A DNA stretch of 64,000 bases, taken from the NCBI RefSeq assembly GCF_004355225.1, contig NZ_CP037933.1:4153228-4217227 (forward strand), given 5' to 3'. This DNA comes from Flavobacterium nackdongense. Lineage in GTDB: Bacteria > Bacteroidota > Bacteroidia > Flavobacteriales > Flavobacteriaceae. Made by a program: the position numbers and the translations under genes. Under the pieces are notes generated by a model. It worked only from the letters and a program-made list of their open reading frames with translations. It was not told where the DNA came from and searched no databases. The first letter of the stretch is position 1, and every line of letters begins with the position of its first letter. This document shows positions 54,203 to 62,691 of this stretch, piece by piece.

Positions 54203-57200
54203 TTAGTTGTTAGAAATGGATGGGAATTGCAATTGAATAGCACTTTGATTATAAGCATTAGTAGCTTCGGCATTTTGTTTTTTGATGTCGATGGCTTGGT
54301 TTAAAAAACTGATGTACGACCAATAACTCATATCGCCGTTTGCATAACTTTTTTGAGCCGTAGTAATAATCTGTTCTGCATACTGCAAACCTTCCTTTTG
54401 ATAATAGTCTAATGCTTTTTGTTGTTTATCGAAATTATTTTTCAATTCCTGCATTTGCAATTTCAAAGCCAATTTATTTTTGTCTAATTCTAATTGAGAT
54501 TGTGAAATGCTTATGGCAGATGCTTTGGCTTTGGCCGTATTGACACCACCAAATAAAGGGATTTGCAAGCCCGCAGTAAATCCTTGAAAATAAGATTTGG
54601 TATCTATGGTTTGTCCAAAATAACCCAATCCTAATTTTGGAGTTCGCAATGCTTTAAAGGTGTTAGCTTCTTTTTCATACACTGAAATTTGTTGTGTATA
54701 ATAATCCGTTACCAACGTTTCTACTTTTGATTGGGTCACATTTGATTGCATCGAAAACTGCATTGGCGTTGTACTATCGGGCACAATATTTTCTTCGGTT
54801 TGAATAAAAAACTGCAATTGCTTTTGATAAATAGCCAAATCAAATTCGAGTTGAGCTTGCTGTGTTTCTATTTCTTTTGACTTTGCTTTGGCACTGATTA
54901 CTTCAATTTTTCCGCTTTCGCCAGTTTCAAAACGAAGCTCCGCATTTTTTAGGAATTTAGAATAAATGGCCAACAAGTCCGTATTCAGTTTTTGGATAGA
55001 AACACCATACAAATATTGATAGTAGGCGATAGTTACCGCTTTTTCAATTTCATATTCGGATAAGGCTTTTCGTTTTTCGGCTAGCTTTATCAACTCTTCC
55101 TGTAATTGACGGTTGGCTTTTGTAATTTTTCCAATGGGGAAATACTGTTCCAGCGAAACATTGTGGTCATAAGCTACACTATTGAATTGTCCGCCTTGGT
55201 ATTGCACTTGCAAGGGATCGGCTTGAAATGCCGTCTTTTTCAGAACTGTTTGTTTTTCAATTTCCTTATCAGCAATTTTCAAATCGATGTTGTTGGTTTT
55301 TGCCATTTCTATTGCTTTTTGTAGTGAAATAGGCTGGCTATTTTGAGCCAAAGAAACACTACTAATCAATAAAATAATTATTGTGGCTATGGGTGTTGTC
55401 ATTTTTTTTCTTCTTTTAATCCCTTTTTCAAATATTAAATACAGAATTGGCAAAACGATTAATGTTAGCAATGTGGCTGATAATAATCCGCCAATAACAA
55501 CAGTCGCTAATGGTTTTTGCACTTCGGCACCACCGCTGGTAGATAATGCCATCGGTAAAAACCCAAATGAGGCTACAGCAGCTGTCATTAAAACGGGGCG
55601 AAGTCTCACTTTTGTTCCTTGTATCACCCGTTGTAATGGGTCTAAAACACCTTCCGCTTTGAGTTGGTTGAAATAGGAAATCAATACAATTCCGTTCAAT
55701 ACTGCAATTCCGAATAAGGCTATAAATCCGATTCCTGCCGAAATACTAAACGGCATTCCTCGCATCCAGAGCGCAAAAACACCACCAATGGCAGATAGTG
55801 GAATGGCTGTAAATATTAATCCTGCTTGTTTGATGCTACTGAAAGTAAAAAATAACAAGATCACTATTAATCCTAATGCTATGGGTAAGGCTACCGAAAG
55901 TCTTTTTGTAGCTTCAATCAAGTTTTCAAATTGACCGCCATAGGTCACATAATAGCCTGCCGGAAGTTTTAAATCTTTGTCTAATTTTTGTTGAATTTCT
56001 TCTACAACACTTTTGATGTCTCTACCACGAACGTTTAATCCAACGGTAATTCTACGTTTGCCATCTTCACGAGAAACCTGCACAGGGCCTTGTTCAAATG
56101 TTACGCTTGCCACTTGTGACAGTGGTACTTGTTGCCCGTTTGGTAACGGGATAAATAAATTACTTACATCGGTAATGTCTGCTCTATTGGCAGCGTCCAT
56201 TCGAACGACAACATCAAATCGTTTGCTATCTTCATAGATTTTTCCTGCACTTTCTCCTGCAAATGAGGAACGGATGATTTGGTTGATGTCCGTAATATTC
56301 AACCCATACAAGGCAATTTTATTGTAATCGTATTTTACCGTAATTTGCGGTAACCCCGTTACTTTATCGGCTTTTAAATCGCCAATACCCTCGATGTTTT
56401 TTACTTTCGAAATTAATTCGTTTGCTTTGGCATCCAAAATTTCTAAATCATCCCCGAATATTTTTATAGCGATATCGCTTCGGCTACCTGTCATTAATTC
56501 GTTGAAACGCATTTGAATGGGCTGCGAGACTTCAATATTAGCCCCCGGAATGGCTTCCATTTCTTCTTTCATTGCATTGGCTAAATCTTCCCAATTGTCG
56601 TAATCACCTGTCCATTCGCTTTTATCTTTCAGCACAATAATCATATCGCCACTTTCAATAGGCATAGGGTCGGTTGGAATTTCACCACTTCCAATTTTGG
56701 TTACAATAGTTTTTATTTCAGGGAATTTTGCCTTTAGAATTTTTTCGTATTCTGTGGTTGTTTTTATCATTTGCGAAAGCGAACTTCCTGTCATAATAGT
56801 AGCATTAATGGCTATATCTCCTTCTTCGATAGTGGGGATGAATTCTCCGCCCATATTTTGGAAAACAACAAGTGCCAATACAAATATACCCACAGCGATA
56901 CCTAAAACTGTTTTTTTGAATTGCAACGCTTTATTTAACAAACGAGAATATTTGGAATAAATAAACGACATCATTTTATCACTAATATTTTCTTTGTGCT
57001 GTGTTTTTTTCGACAGAAATAAGGTACTCATTACTGGCACATAAGTCAATGAGAGAAAAAAAGCACCAACGATAGCAAAGCCTACAGTCATTGCCATCGG
57101 TTTGAACATTTTTCCTTCTGTTCCCACCAAAGCAAGGATTGGAAGATACACTATAAGAATAATTATAGTTCCAAAAGCCGCACTACTCATAATTTTTGAA

Positions 57201-58519
57201 GCTGATTTTTGAACTTCAACATCCATTTCGTGCTGTGATATTTTATCTTTTTTGAGTTTTTGTAAATGGTGCATTGTGGCTTCGACAATAATTACAGCAC
57301 CATCGACAATAATTCCAAAATCGATTGCCCCTAAACTCATTAGATTTCCGCTTACTCCAAAATAATTCATTAGAATTACGGCAAAAAGCATCGACAGCGG
57401 AATCACGGACGCAACAATTAATCCCGCACGTAGATTTCCCAGAAATAGAATCAATACAAAAATTACGATTAATGCTCCTTCGAGCAAGTTTTTGGTTACT
57501 GTTCCAATGGCATTATTCACTAATTTACCTCTATCAATAAAGGCTTCAGCGACAACACCTTCGGGCAAGCTTTTGTTGATTTGAATCATTTTTTCTTTTA
57601 CCCTTTCCGTTACGGCATTTGAATTTTCGCCTTTGAGCATCAGTGCCATTCCGCAAACTATTTCGCCTTTACCATCTTTGGTGGAAGCACCATAGCGCAA
57701 GGATACACCCTCTCGTACTTCGGCTACATTTCGAACTAAAATGGGTGAACCGCTTTTGGTACTAACCACCACATTTTCTAAATCTTTGACACCCGTTGCC
57801 ATACCAACGCCGCGAATGAAATAGGAATATTGGTCTTTTTCAATATAAGCACCACCGGTATTTTGATTGTTTTTTTCAAGCGCCTCAAAAATATCAGTAA
57901 TGGTAACTCCTAAACTATTCAGCTTGTTAGGATTAATAGCCACTTCGTATTGTTTTAATTTTCCACCCCAGGTACTTACTTCGGCAACACCTTCAACACC
58001 TTGTAATTGCGGAATGATAATCCAATCTTGAATGGTTCGTAATTTTACTGCATCGTATTTGTCTTCATAGCCTTTTTTGGCATATACATCGTATTGATAA
58101 ATTTCGCCAAGACCTGTAGAAATGGGCCCTAACTCTGGTGAACCTGCATAAGCCGGGATATTTTCTTTGGCTTGGTCAAGGCGTTGAAATATTTGCTCCC
58201 TCGCCCAATAAATATCTACATCGTCTTGAAAAACAACCGTAACTACCGAAAGCCCGAAACGAGAGATACTTCTCAATTCGATTACTTTTGGAATAGTTTT
58301 TACAGCTTGTTCGAGTGGATAGGTAATTAATTGTTCTACTTCCTGACTTGCCAATGTTGGAGCAGTAGTAATAATTTGTACTTGATTGTTGGTAATATCT
58401 GGCAAGGCATCCAGTGGTAAATTTTTAATGGAATAGCTTCCCCAAGCTATAAGCACAAGGGTAAATAAGAGTATAACGAATTTGTTCTTTATACTAAATT
58501 GTATGATTTTGTCTAACAT
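54203..58519 (-). CDS. czcA: CzcA/CusA RND metal pump fused to a TolC-type outer-membrane factor
   Basis: Residues 1-1035 are a complete HME-type RND pump (MLDKIIQFSIKNK start, LPDALPDITNNQVQ, a DFGIIVDGAVIIVEA core helix with the proton-relay Asp, LLTLIVLPILY end). After KRRKK comes M1040 (MTTPIATIIILLISSVSLAQ), which is a full signal peptide with a likely cleavage site. Residues about 1065-1438 are an outer-membrane efflux protein (SLQKAIEMAKTNNIDLKIA, EKRKALSEYEIEKAV). So both pump and channel come from one frame; a cleavage after export is plausible. Similar long versions are known in Bacteroidota. The gene is central in the czc-like operon. Confidence 0.93.
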   Translation of the reverse strand: MLDKIIQFSIKNKFVILLFTLVLIAWGSYSIKNLPLDALPDITNNQVQIITTAPTLASQEVEQLITYPLEQAVKTIPKVIELRSISRFGLSVVTVVFQDDVDIYWAREQIFQRLDQAKENIPAYAGSPELGPISTGLGEIYQYDVYAKKGYEDKYDAVKLRTIQDWIIIPQLQGVEGVAEVSTWGGKLKQYEVAINPNKLNSLGVTITDIFEALEKNNQNTGGAYIEKDQYSYFIRGVGMATGVKDLENVVVSTKSGSPILVRNVAEVREGVSLRYGASTKDGKGEIVCGMALMLKGENSNAVTERVKEKMIQINKSLPEGVVAEAFIDRGKLVNNAIGTVTKNLLEGALIVIFVLILFLGNLRAGLIVASVIPLSMLFAVILMNYFGVSGNLMSLGAIDFGIIVDGAVIIVEATMHHLQKLKKDKISQHEMDVEVQKSASKIMSSAAFGTIIILIVYLPILALVGTEGKMFKPMAMTVGFAIVGAFFLSLTYVPVMSTLFLSKKTQHKENISDKMMSFIYSKYSRLLNKALQFKKTVLGIAVGIFVLALVVFQNMGGEFIPTIEEGDIAINATIMTGSSLSQMIKTTTEYEKILKAKFPEIKTIVTKIGSGEIPTDPMPIESGDMIIVLKDKSEWTGDYDNWEDLANAMKEEMEAIPGANIEVSQPIQMRFNELMTGSRSDIAIKIFGDDLEILDAKANELISKVKNIEGIGDLKADKVTGLPQITVKYDYNKIALYGLNITDINQIIRSSFAGESAGKIYEDSKRFDVVVRMDAANRADITDVSNLFIPLPNGQQVPLSQVASVTFEQGPVQVSREDGKRRITVGLNVRGRDIKSVVEEIQQKLDKDLKLPAGYYVTYGGQFENLIEATKRLSVALPIALGLIVILLFFTFSSIKQAGLIFTAIPLSAIGGVFALWMRGMPFSISAGIGFIALFGIAVLNGIVLISYFNQLKAEGVLDPLQRVIQGTKVRLRPVLMTAAVASFGFLPMALSTSGGAEVQKPLATVVIGGLLSATLLTLIVLPILYLIFEKGIKRRKKMTTPIATIIILLISSVSLAQNSQPISLQKAIEMAKTNNIDLKIADKEIEKQTVLKKTAFQADPLQVQYQGGQFNSVAYDHNVSLEQYFPIGKITKANRQLQEELIKLAEKRKALSEYEIEKAVTIAYYQYLYGVSIQKLNTDLLAIYSKFLKNAELRFETGESGKIEVISAKAKSKEIETQQAQLEFDLAIYQKQLQFFIQTEENIVPDSTTPMQFSMQSNVTQSKVETLVTDYYTQQISVYEKEANTFKALRTPKLGLGYFGQTIDTKSYFQGFTAGLQIPLFGGVNTAKAKASAISISQSQLELDKNKLALKLQMQELKNNFDKQQKALDYYQKEGLQYAEQIITTAQKSYANGDMSYWSYISFLNQAIDIKKQNAEATNAYNQSAIQLQFPSISNN

Positions 58520-58595
58520 TGAAAATATTATAATGAATTAGAAATTAGCAAATAGAATACTTGCCATTATTTGTGATACGATCACAACTTTCTAA

Positions 58596-58623
58596 CCCGA
58601 ATCCTGATGGTTATCAGGACGGG
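58596..58623. repeat. Small palindromic element between czcA and the DUF6660-like gene
   Basis: CCCGAATCCTGAT (58596-58608) and ATCAGGACGGG (58613-58623) form a stem with a GGTT loop and one bulge. It is of a type found between genes in Bacteroidota. Inside the operon it might tune expression of czcA relative to the first gene. Confidence 0.55.
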
Positions 58624-58628
58624 CATCA

Positions 58629-58943
58629 TTATGCTATTTGAGGTGGTTGCCAAATACTTCCGAAGAAATTAGAAGCAAGAATTGATTTGTATTCTGGTAC
58701 TTTTTTGTCAATTATGATTTTGACAGAAACGAAATTATAATGGTAAATGGCATTGTAAACGAAACTTTGGCAACCACAACAGTTGCAGATGCACAAAGGA
58801 GAACAAGAATCATTGTCGTGGGTATGATTGGATTCATTGCTAATTGTCACTTTATTATATGAAGTATCGTGCTCCATATCTGCACAAGGCAAACAAGAAA
58901 GCAGCAGAAAAATAATTGACAATATGAAGTTTGTAAATTTCAC
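58629..58943 (-). CDS. DUF6660-like small metal-operon protein
   Basis: A 104-residue protein with a hydrophobic start (FILSIIFLLLSCLPCADMEHD) that may be a signal or lipoprotein signal, a His-rich part (NHTHDNDS), a cysteine cluster CSPLCICNCCGCQSF near 47-61 and the ending SIWQPPQIA. This pattern matches the DUF6660 group, which I recall from Bacteroidota metal-efflux operons. It may act as periplasmic metal sensor or buffer, but no function is proven. It is first in the operon, 109 bp before czcA. Confidence 0.7.
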   Translation of the reverse strand: MKFTNFILSIIFLLLSCLPCADMEHDTSYNKVTISNESNHTHDNDSCSPLCICNCCGCQSFVYNAIYHYNFVSVKIIIDKKVPEYKSILASNFFGSIWQPPQIA

Positions 58944-59379
58944 AGCTGTAAAAGTAGGTATTTTATTTAATAGCCAATATATAATACTTCATTAATTTGC
59001 GGGTTAATGCTTTAGGATGAAATACTATTATTGAAAGAGTATTCTATTTTTATAGGGATTAACCCATTCGATAAACTCAGGGCAGGCTGTGAAGCAAACA
59101 AAAACTTCGCCCTTCGACTGTGCTACCATTGACGTTTTTTTTGAGTAGGGCTTCGTCCTTCGTCTACGCTCAGGATGACAGCTCAGCCTGACAAAATAGA
59201 TGTCATTTTATATTGCTTTTTTAGAATAAAAATTATACCTCAGGATGACGCTGCTCAGGGTGACAGTGAGTTTAGGAATACTTGGACTAAACGAAAGTTT
59301 TGTGCAGCTGAATGAGATAATGGGTTAGAATTACTGATTCTCTCCTTATTTAGAGTAAGTACCTTCTTTTCGCAGGATT
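58944..59379. other. Gene-less spacer made of dispersed repeats
   Basis: No ORF fits. Between 59,060 and 59,267 occur phrases such as TTCGATAAACTCAGGGCAGG, CTTCGACTGTGCTACC, CTACGCTCAGGATGACAG and CTCAGGGTGACAG, variants of the CTCAGGATGAC intergenic repeats common in Bacteroidota. The 55-bp dispersed repeat follows at 59268-59322. The promoter of the metal operon should lie near 58,950-59,010. Confidence 0.55.
59268..59322. repeat. 55-bp dispersed repeat, copy 2 (right of metal operon)
   Basis: Identical to 50771-50825 over all 55 bp and in the same direction, so the two copies bracket 8.4 kb that contain the complete metal-efflux operon. No transposase or integrase is encoded between them. 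Confidence 0.92.
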
Positions 59380-59817
59380 TTATTTGTTTGAGTTTTGGAT
59401 TGCTCTTCCGAGGACAGTGGTTTCGGATATATTGATAGCTTCAAAGTATATAAGTAGATGGTCTGCTTTCATCCAAATTCTGTTTTGTAAAATCAATTGG
59501 AAATTATTCACCATTAATTCTTTTAAAACTTGGCCAACTGCTGTTTTTGGTTTTAAGCAAGAACATAGTATGATATCATTAGGAATTAGTTTGTTTAAAA
59601 AATCATCATCAAAGGTTAGATGTTGGTTTATAATATCTGGTAAATAGTCATTTTGGCAAATATTTTTAATGAAGCTCATTTCTTTTGCATTTTTTAAACG
59701 GAACTCTTCAGATAATTTTGATCTCGAATTTTTCTTCATCAATCCTAAAATTGAATCATCAAAAAATTCTCCTTTGCATGAAGCACTAACCCCATCAATA
59801 TATATTTCTATTTCCAT
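59380..59817 (-). CDS. Orphan 145-residue protein of unknown family
   Basis: I do not recognise a family. The protein begins with a beta strand (MEIEIYIDGVSASCKGEF), contains a charged helical part (KKNSRSKLSEEFRLKNAKEM) and a CSCLKP motif near 83-88. The second half (TAVGQVLKELMVNNFQLILQ, ADHLLIYFEAINISE) alternates helices and strands. It has no signal or membrane segment. Codon use and AT content are like the surroundings. It stands alone, bordered by repeat-rich spacers on both sides, which suggests an accessory gene. Confidence 0.55.
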   Translation of the reverse strand: MEIEIYIDGVSASCKGEFFDDSILGLMKKNSRSKLSEEFRLKNAKEMSFIKNICQNDYLPDIINQHLTFDDDFLNKLIPNDIILCSCLKPKTAVGQVLKELMVNNFQLILQNRIWMKADHLLIYFEAINISETTVLGRAIQNSNK

Positions 59818-60283
59818 TTGTTGCTGCCTTTGAATTTGTAATCATTTAAGGACAGAAATTTAAGATACTTTTTTGGAATATGAATACAAATGGTGTTTTT
59901 AATTTTTAATTTTTTTTTAGGTTTTTGTTTTTGTATTCGATATTACCTGAAACCACAAGTAGATTAGGGAATATTTTGCTGCATAGGACCAGGATCATTA
60001 ATTGAAGTGTAAAAATTCTTTTTACCAGTAACGGAAAAAATTTTTTCGTTAAGAATAAAGGTATTTAGTGAAATGAAGCAAGCAAAAATTGATGCTAGGA
60101 ATACTTGGACTAGGAGCGATTTTTGAGCAGCTGAATGAGCTAATTGGGAATCATTACTGAAGCTATTTTTTTAATCATTTAATTATCTCAAAACTTAGCT
60201 TGTAAATTAATAATGTTTTCTTTTTACTCTGTCATAAATTGGCAGAGCAATTAATTATCTTTGAAAAATAAATCAAAAAGAGT
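59818..60283. other. Repeat-containing spacer with promoter of the WYL gene
   Basis: No gene is seen in 466 bp. The segment 59,985-60,145 resembles the layout at 50,670-50,825: a TTGAAGTGTAAAA block, a hairpin with AACGGAAAAAATTTTTTCGTT (60,030-60,050), then the dispersed repeat. TATCTTTG at 60256-60263 matches the Bacteroidota -7 box TAnnTTTG, 20 bp before the WYL start; the -33 box is weak. Confidence 0.5.
60097..60145. repeat. Diverged third copy of the dispersed repeat
   Basis: It shares AGGAATACTTGGACTA and GCAGCTGAATGAG with the two 55-bp copies. The middle is replaced: GGAGCGATTTTTGA stands in place of AACGAAAGTTTTGT. It has the same orientation as the others. Confidence 0.8.
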
Positions 60284-61183
60284 ATGTCAAAATTAATTTA
60301 TTTTAAAAGGTATTTGTACGTTATAGACCGCTTGAGAAGCCGACCGAGTACTTTCAATGAACTGCAAGACTATGTATTGCGACAGCTAGAAAAGGACGAT
60401 ATTGATACGAGTTTCGAGTATGCCATTCGCACTTTTGAGCGGGACAAAAAGGACATTGCGACTCTTTTTGGAATCGATGTTCAATACGACCGAAAAGATA
60501 AGACTTATGCTATTGATGAAGCAGAAATAGTAGACCAGTCTGTTACTCGGATGATGGATGCTTTTTCGATTTATCATGCTTTGCAAGAGGGTAGCAAAAT
60601 ATCAACTAGTGTATTTTTGGAAAAGAGAAAATCCTTAGGAGCGGAGCATATTTATGGCATTATTCACGCAATTCAAAATAGGTATATTCTGCAATTTACC
60701 CATCAAAAGCATTGGGATGATGATATCACACAACGTGTAGTTTATCCTATTGCAGTTAAGGAATCTCAACAACGCTGGTATTTGGTTGCTTTGGAACTAG
60801 GCAGCACTACAGTAAAAACTTTTGGAATGGATCGAATATCTCATTTAAAAGTTACTGAGACCAAATTTAAACCCATTGCTTATAACGTAGAAAAGGAATT
60901 CAAACACGCTTTTGGAGTTGAAACTTATGAACCTGCCGAAAAAGTGGTTTTGGAATTTTCCAAAATACAAGGGAATTACATTAAAACATTTCCTCTACAC
61001 GAATCTCAACGCATTTTGGAGGAAACGAAAGATACTGTTTTATTAGAAATTTTTATTCACACCACCAATGATATCCAAATGGAGCTCTTAAAGTATGGTT
61101 CGAATGTAAAAGTACTTTCTCCTATTTCTCTTCAAAATGCAATTAAAAAAAGTATCGCGGAAATGTCAAATTTGTATCAATAA
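60284..61183 (+). CDS. WYL-domain transcriptional regulator
   Basis: The N-terminal part (about 5-75; LYVIDRLRSRPSTFNELQDYV, then YAIRTFERDKKDIATLFGI) is a winged HTH. Residues about 120-205 form the WYL domain with W165-Y166-L167 in QQRWYLVALEL, and about 225-299 the C-terminal extension. WYL proteins bind nucleic-acid ligands and regulate DNA-damage and defence genes. The start is preceded by a TATCTTTG box. The stop is directly followed by the exonuclease gene (61183/61184), so both are translated from one mRNA. Confidence 0.92.
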   Translation: MSKLIYFKRYLYVIDRLRSRPSTFNELQDYVLRQLEKDDIDTSFEYAIRTFERDKKDIATLFGIDVQYDRKDKTYAIDEAEIVDQSVTRMMDAFSIYHALQEGSKISTSVFLEKRKSLGAEHIYGIIHAIQNRYILQFTHQKHWDDDITQRVVYPIAVKESQQRWYLVALELGSTTVKTFGMDRISHLKVTETKFKPIAYNVEKEFKHAFGVETYEPAEKVVLEFSKIQGNYIKTFPLHESQRILEETKDTVLLEIFIHTTNDIQMELLKYGSNVKVLSPISLQNAIKKSIAEMSNLYQ

Positions 61184-61660
61184 ATGAAAAATTTTACTGC
61201 AATAGATTTTGAAACAGCAAGCGGATATAGAAACAGTATTTGTCAAGTTGGATTGGTTAGAGTTGAAAACGGAATCATTACCAAAGAAGTGAATCTATTA
61301 GTACAACCTCCTAATAATTATTACTGGAATCACTTTACAGACATTCACGGAATTGCTGCAAAAGACACTATAAATGCGCCCACTTTCTACCAAGTTTGGC
61401 AACAGATTGTGCCTTATATCGAAAACCAAAATGTTATTGCCCACAATGGTTTTGGCTTTGATTTTCCAGTTTTGGATAAGACACTACTTCATTATGGATT
61501 GCTTATTCCTGACTACAATAAGTTTTGTACCTACAAGATCTATAGATACAATTTAGCTGATTTGTGCCAAGAACATCATATTCCATTGAATCATCACGAT
61601 GCTTTGAGTGATGCTCGGGCTTGTGCGGAGTTGTATTTAAAATATTTATCTAAATTGTAA
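61184..61660 (+). CDS. DEDDh 3'-5' exonuclease (DnaQ-like)
   Basis: A compact 158-residue exonuclease domain of the DnaQ/RNase T superfamily. Catalytic residues are visible: D8 and E10 in AIDFETAS, D93 in HNGFGFDFPVL, and H138 with D143 in HHDALSDAR, the DEDDh order. DIHGIAAKD is the usual second loop. It has no polymerase or BRCT part, so it is a stand-alone nuclease that could trim DNA or RNA ends. It abuts the WYL regulator without a gap, and the next gene starts 61 bp later. Confidence 0.92.
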   Translation: MKNFTAIDFETASGYRNSICQVGLVRVENGIITKEVNLLVQPPNNYYWNHFTDIHGIAAKDTINAPTFYQVWQQIVPYIENQNVIAHNGFGFDFPVLDKTLLHYGLLIPDYNKFCTYKIYRYNLADLCQEHHIPLNHHDALSDARACAELYLKYLSKL

Positions 61661-61721
61661 GATAAGTTAGAAAATAATAAATTAAATTTACGAGACAATA
61701 AATAACATTTTAATAGGAAAT

Positions 61722-62681
61722 ATGACAGAAAAGAAAACACCCCACTCAGAAGCAAACCTTATAAAAATATTTAAAGAAAAAGGGCTAAACGAAAAACATT
61801 TTCCGAAGTTATATGCTTATTACAAACATTGTTTTGAGGAACTTTATGAATATGAATATAAAAATTGGACTGAAGATGACTATGAAGAAACTGGGGATTC
61901 GGCTCATAAAGGTGCTTTGGAAGTAATAGATATTTTTATCGAAGCCTTTTTGAAAGAAAAAGCTAAAGGGCAAGGAGATGAATGGGCTTTCGCTGTAGCC
62001 AGTTGTGTCGAAGAAGGTGAAGTTGTATATCATATTACTTATCACGATATAAAAAAAACTAATCCCGAATTAGCAAAGCAAGAATTGCTAATTCATAGCG
62101 GAACATTTGGTGGTGATGAAAATTTCATCAAACACTTTATATACCTTTTTGAAATTGAGGTGGTATTTAAAGATCTAGAAAAGCGCGCAAAAAAATATTC
62201 AGAAATTTATAAAACCCAATTTGTAGTAGGGAAATCTAAGATTTATACACACGAATATGCTCGTTTATTATCCAGCGGAGAATACAACCCTATCTATTGT
62301 GAAGAATATGCATATGCATATGATAAAGCTATAAAGGAAGGTAAAAGTGAAGAGTACGCATTGGAATTTGCAGAAGTTTATGGAGAAGAATTAGTAGATA
62401 TAAAATCAAGGTATGGGATTTCAGAAGATGAGGATCAAATAAATTATGCCATAGAAAAGGTAGATGTCTATATGACTGTTTGGGAGTATAACCAAAAGCA
62501 TAATCTGAAAAATTTTAAACTATTTGCCGATATATATGAAAATATCCATTTTAACACATATTACCCAAACGAGCTAGGCTTACAAGGAATAAAGGAGGAA
62601 ATTAATGTGGTAATTCTAGAAAATGCTTTAAAACAGTACAATAATATAATATCAAAAAAGCATACAGATTTTAATAAATGA
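61722..62681 (+). CDS. Acidic helical protein of unknown family
   Basis: I do not recognise a family for these 319 residues. The protein is acidic and almost wholly helical, with repeats rich in Tyr, Ala and Glu: HEYARLLSSGEYNP, then CEEYAYAYDKAIKEGKSEEY and ALEFAEVYGEEL (about 180-225), like a short TPR/Sel1-type solenoid. No signal peptide or enzyme motif is found. It begins 61 bp after the exonuclease and ends 10 bp before the DUF262 gene, so it is probably translated with the latter. A scaffold or regulatory partner of the DUF262 protein is a reasonable guess. Confidence 0.6.
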   Translation: MTEKKTPHSEANLIKIFKEKGLNEKHFPKLYAYYKHCFEELYEYEYKNWTEDDYEETGDSAHKGALEVIDIFIEAFLKEKAKGQGDEWAFAVASCVEEGEVVYHITYHDIKKTNPELAKQELLIHSGTFGGDENFIKHFIYLFEIEVVFKDLEKRAKKYSEIYKTQFVVGKSKIYTHEYARLLSSGEYNPIYCEEYAYAYDKAIKEGKSEEYALEFAEVYGEELVDIKSRYGISEDEDQINYAIEKVDVYMTVWEYNQKHNLKNFKLFADIYENIHFNTYYPNELGLQGIKEEINVVILENALKQYNNIISKKHTDFNK

Positions 62682-62691
62682 AAATAAAACT

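Noticed and set aside
50771..59322. Composite transposon around the metal operon
   Set aside because: No transposase or integrase and no terminal inverted repeats are present; only 55-bp direct repeats are seen, so a named transposon is not supported.
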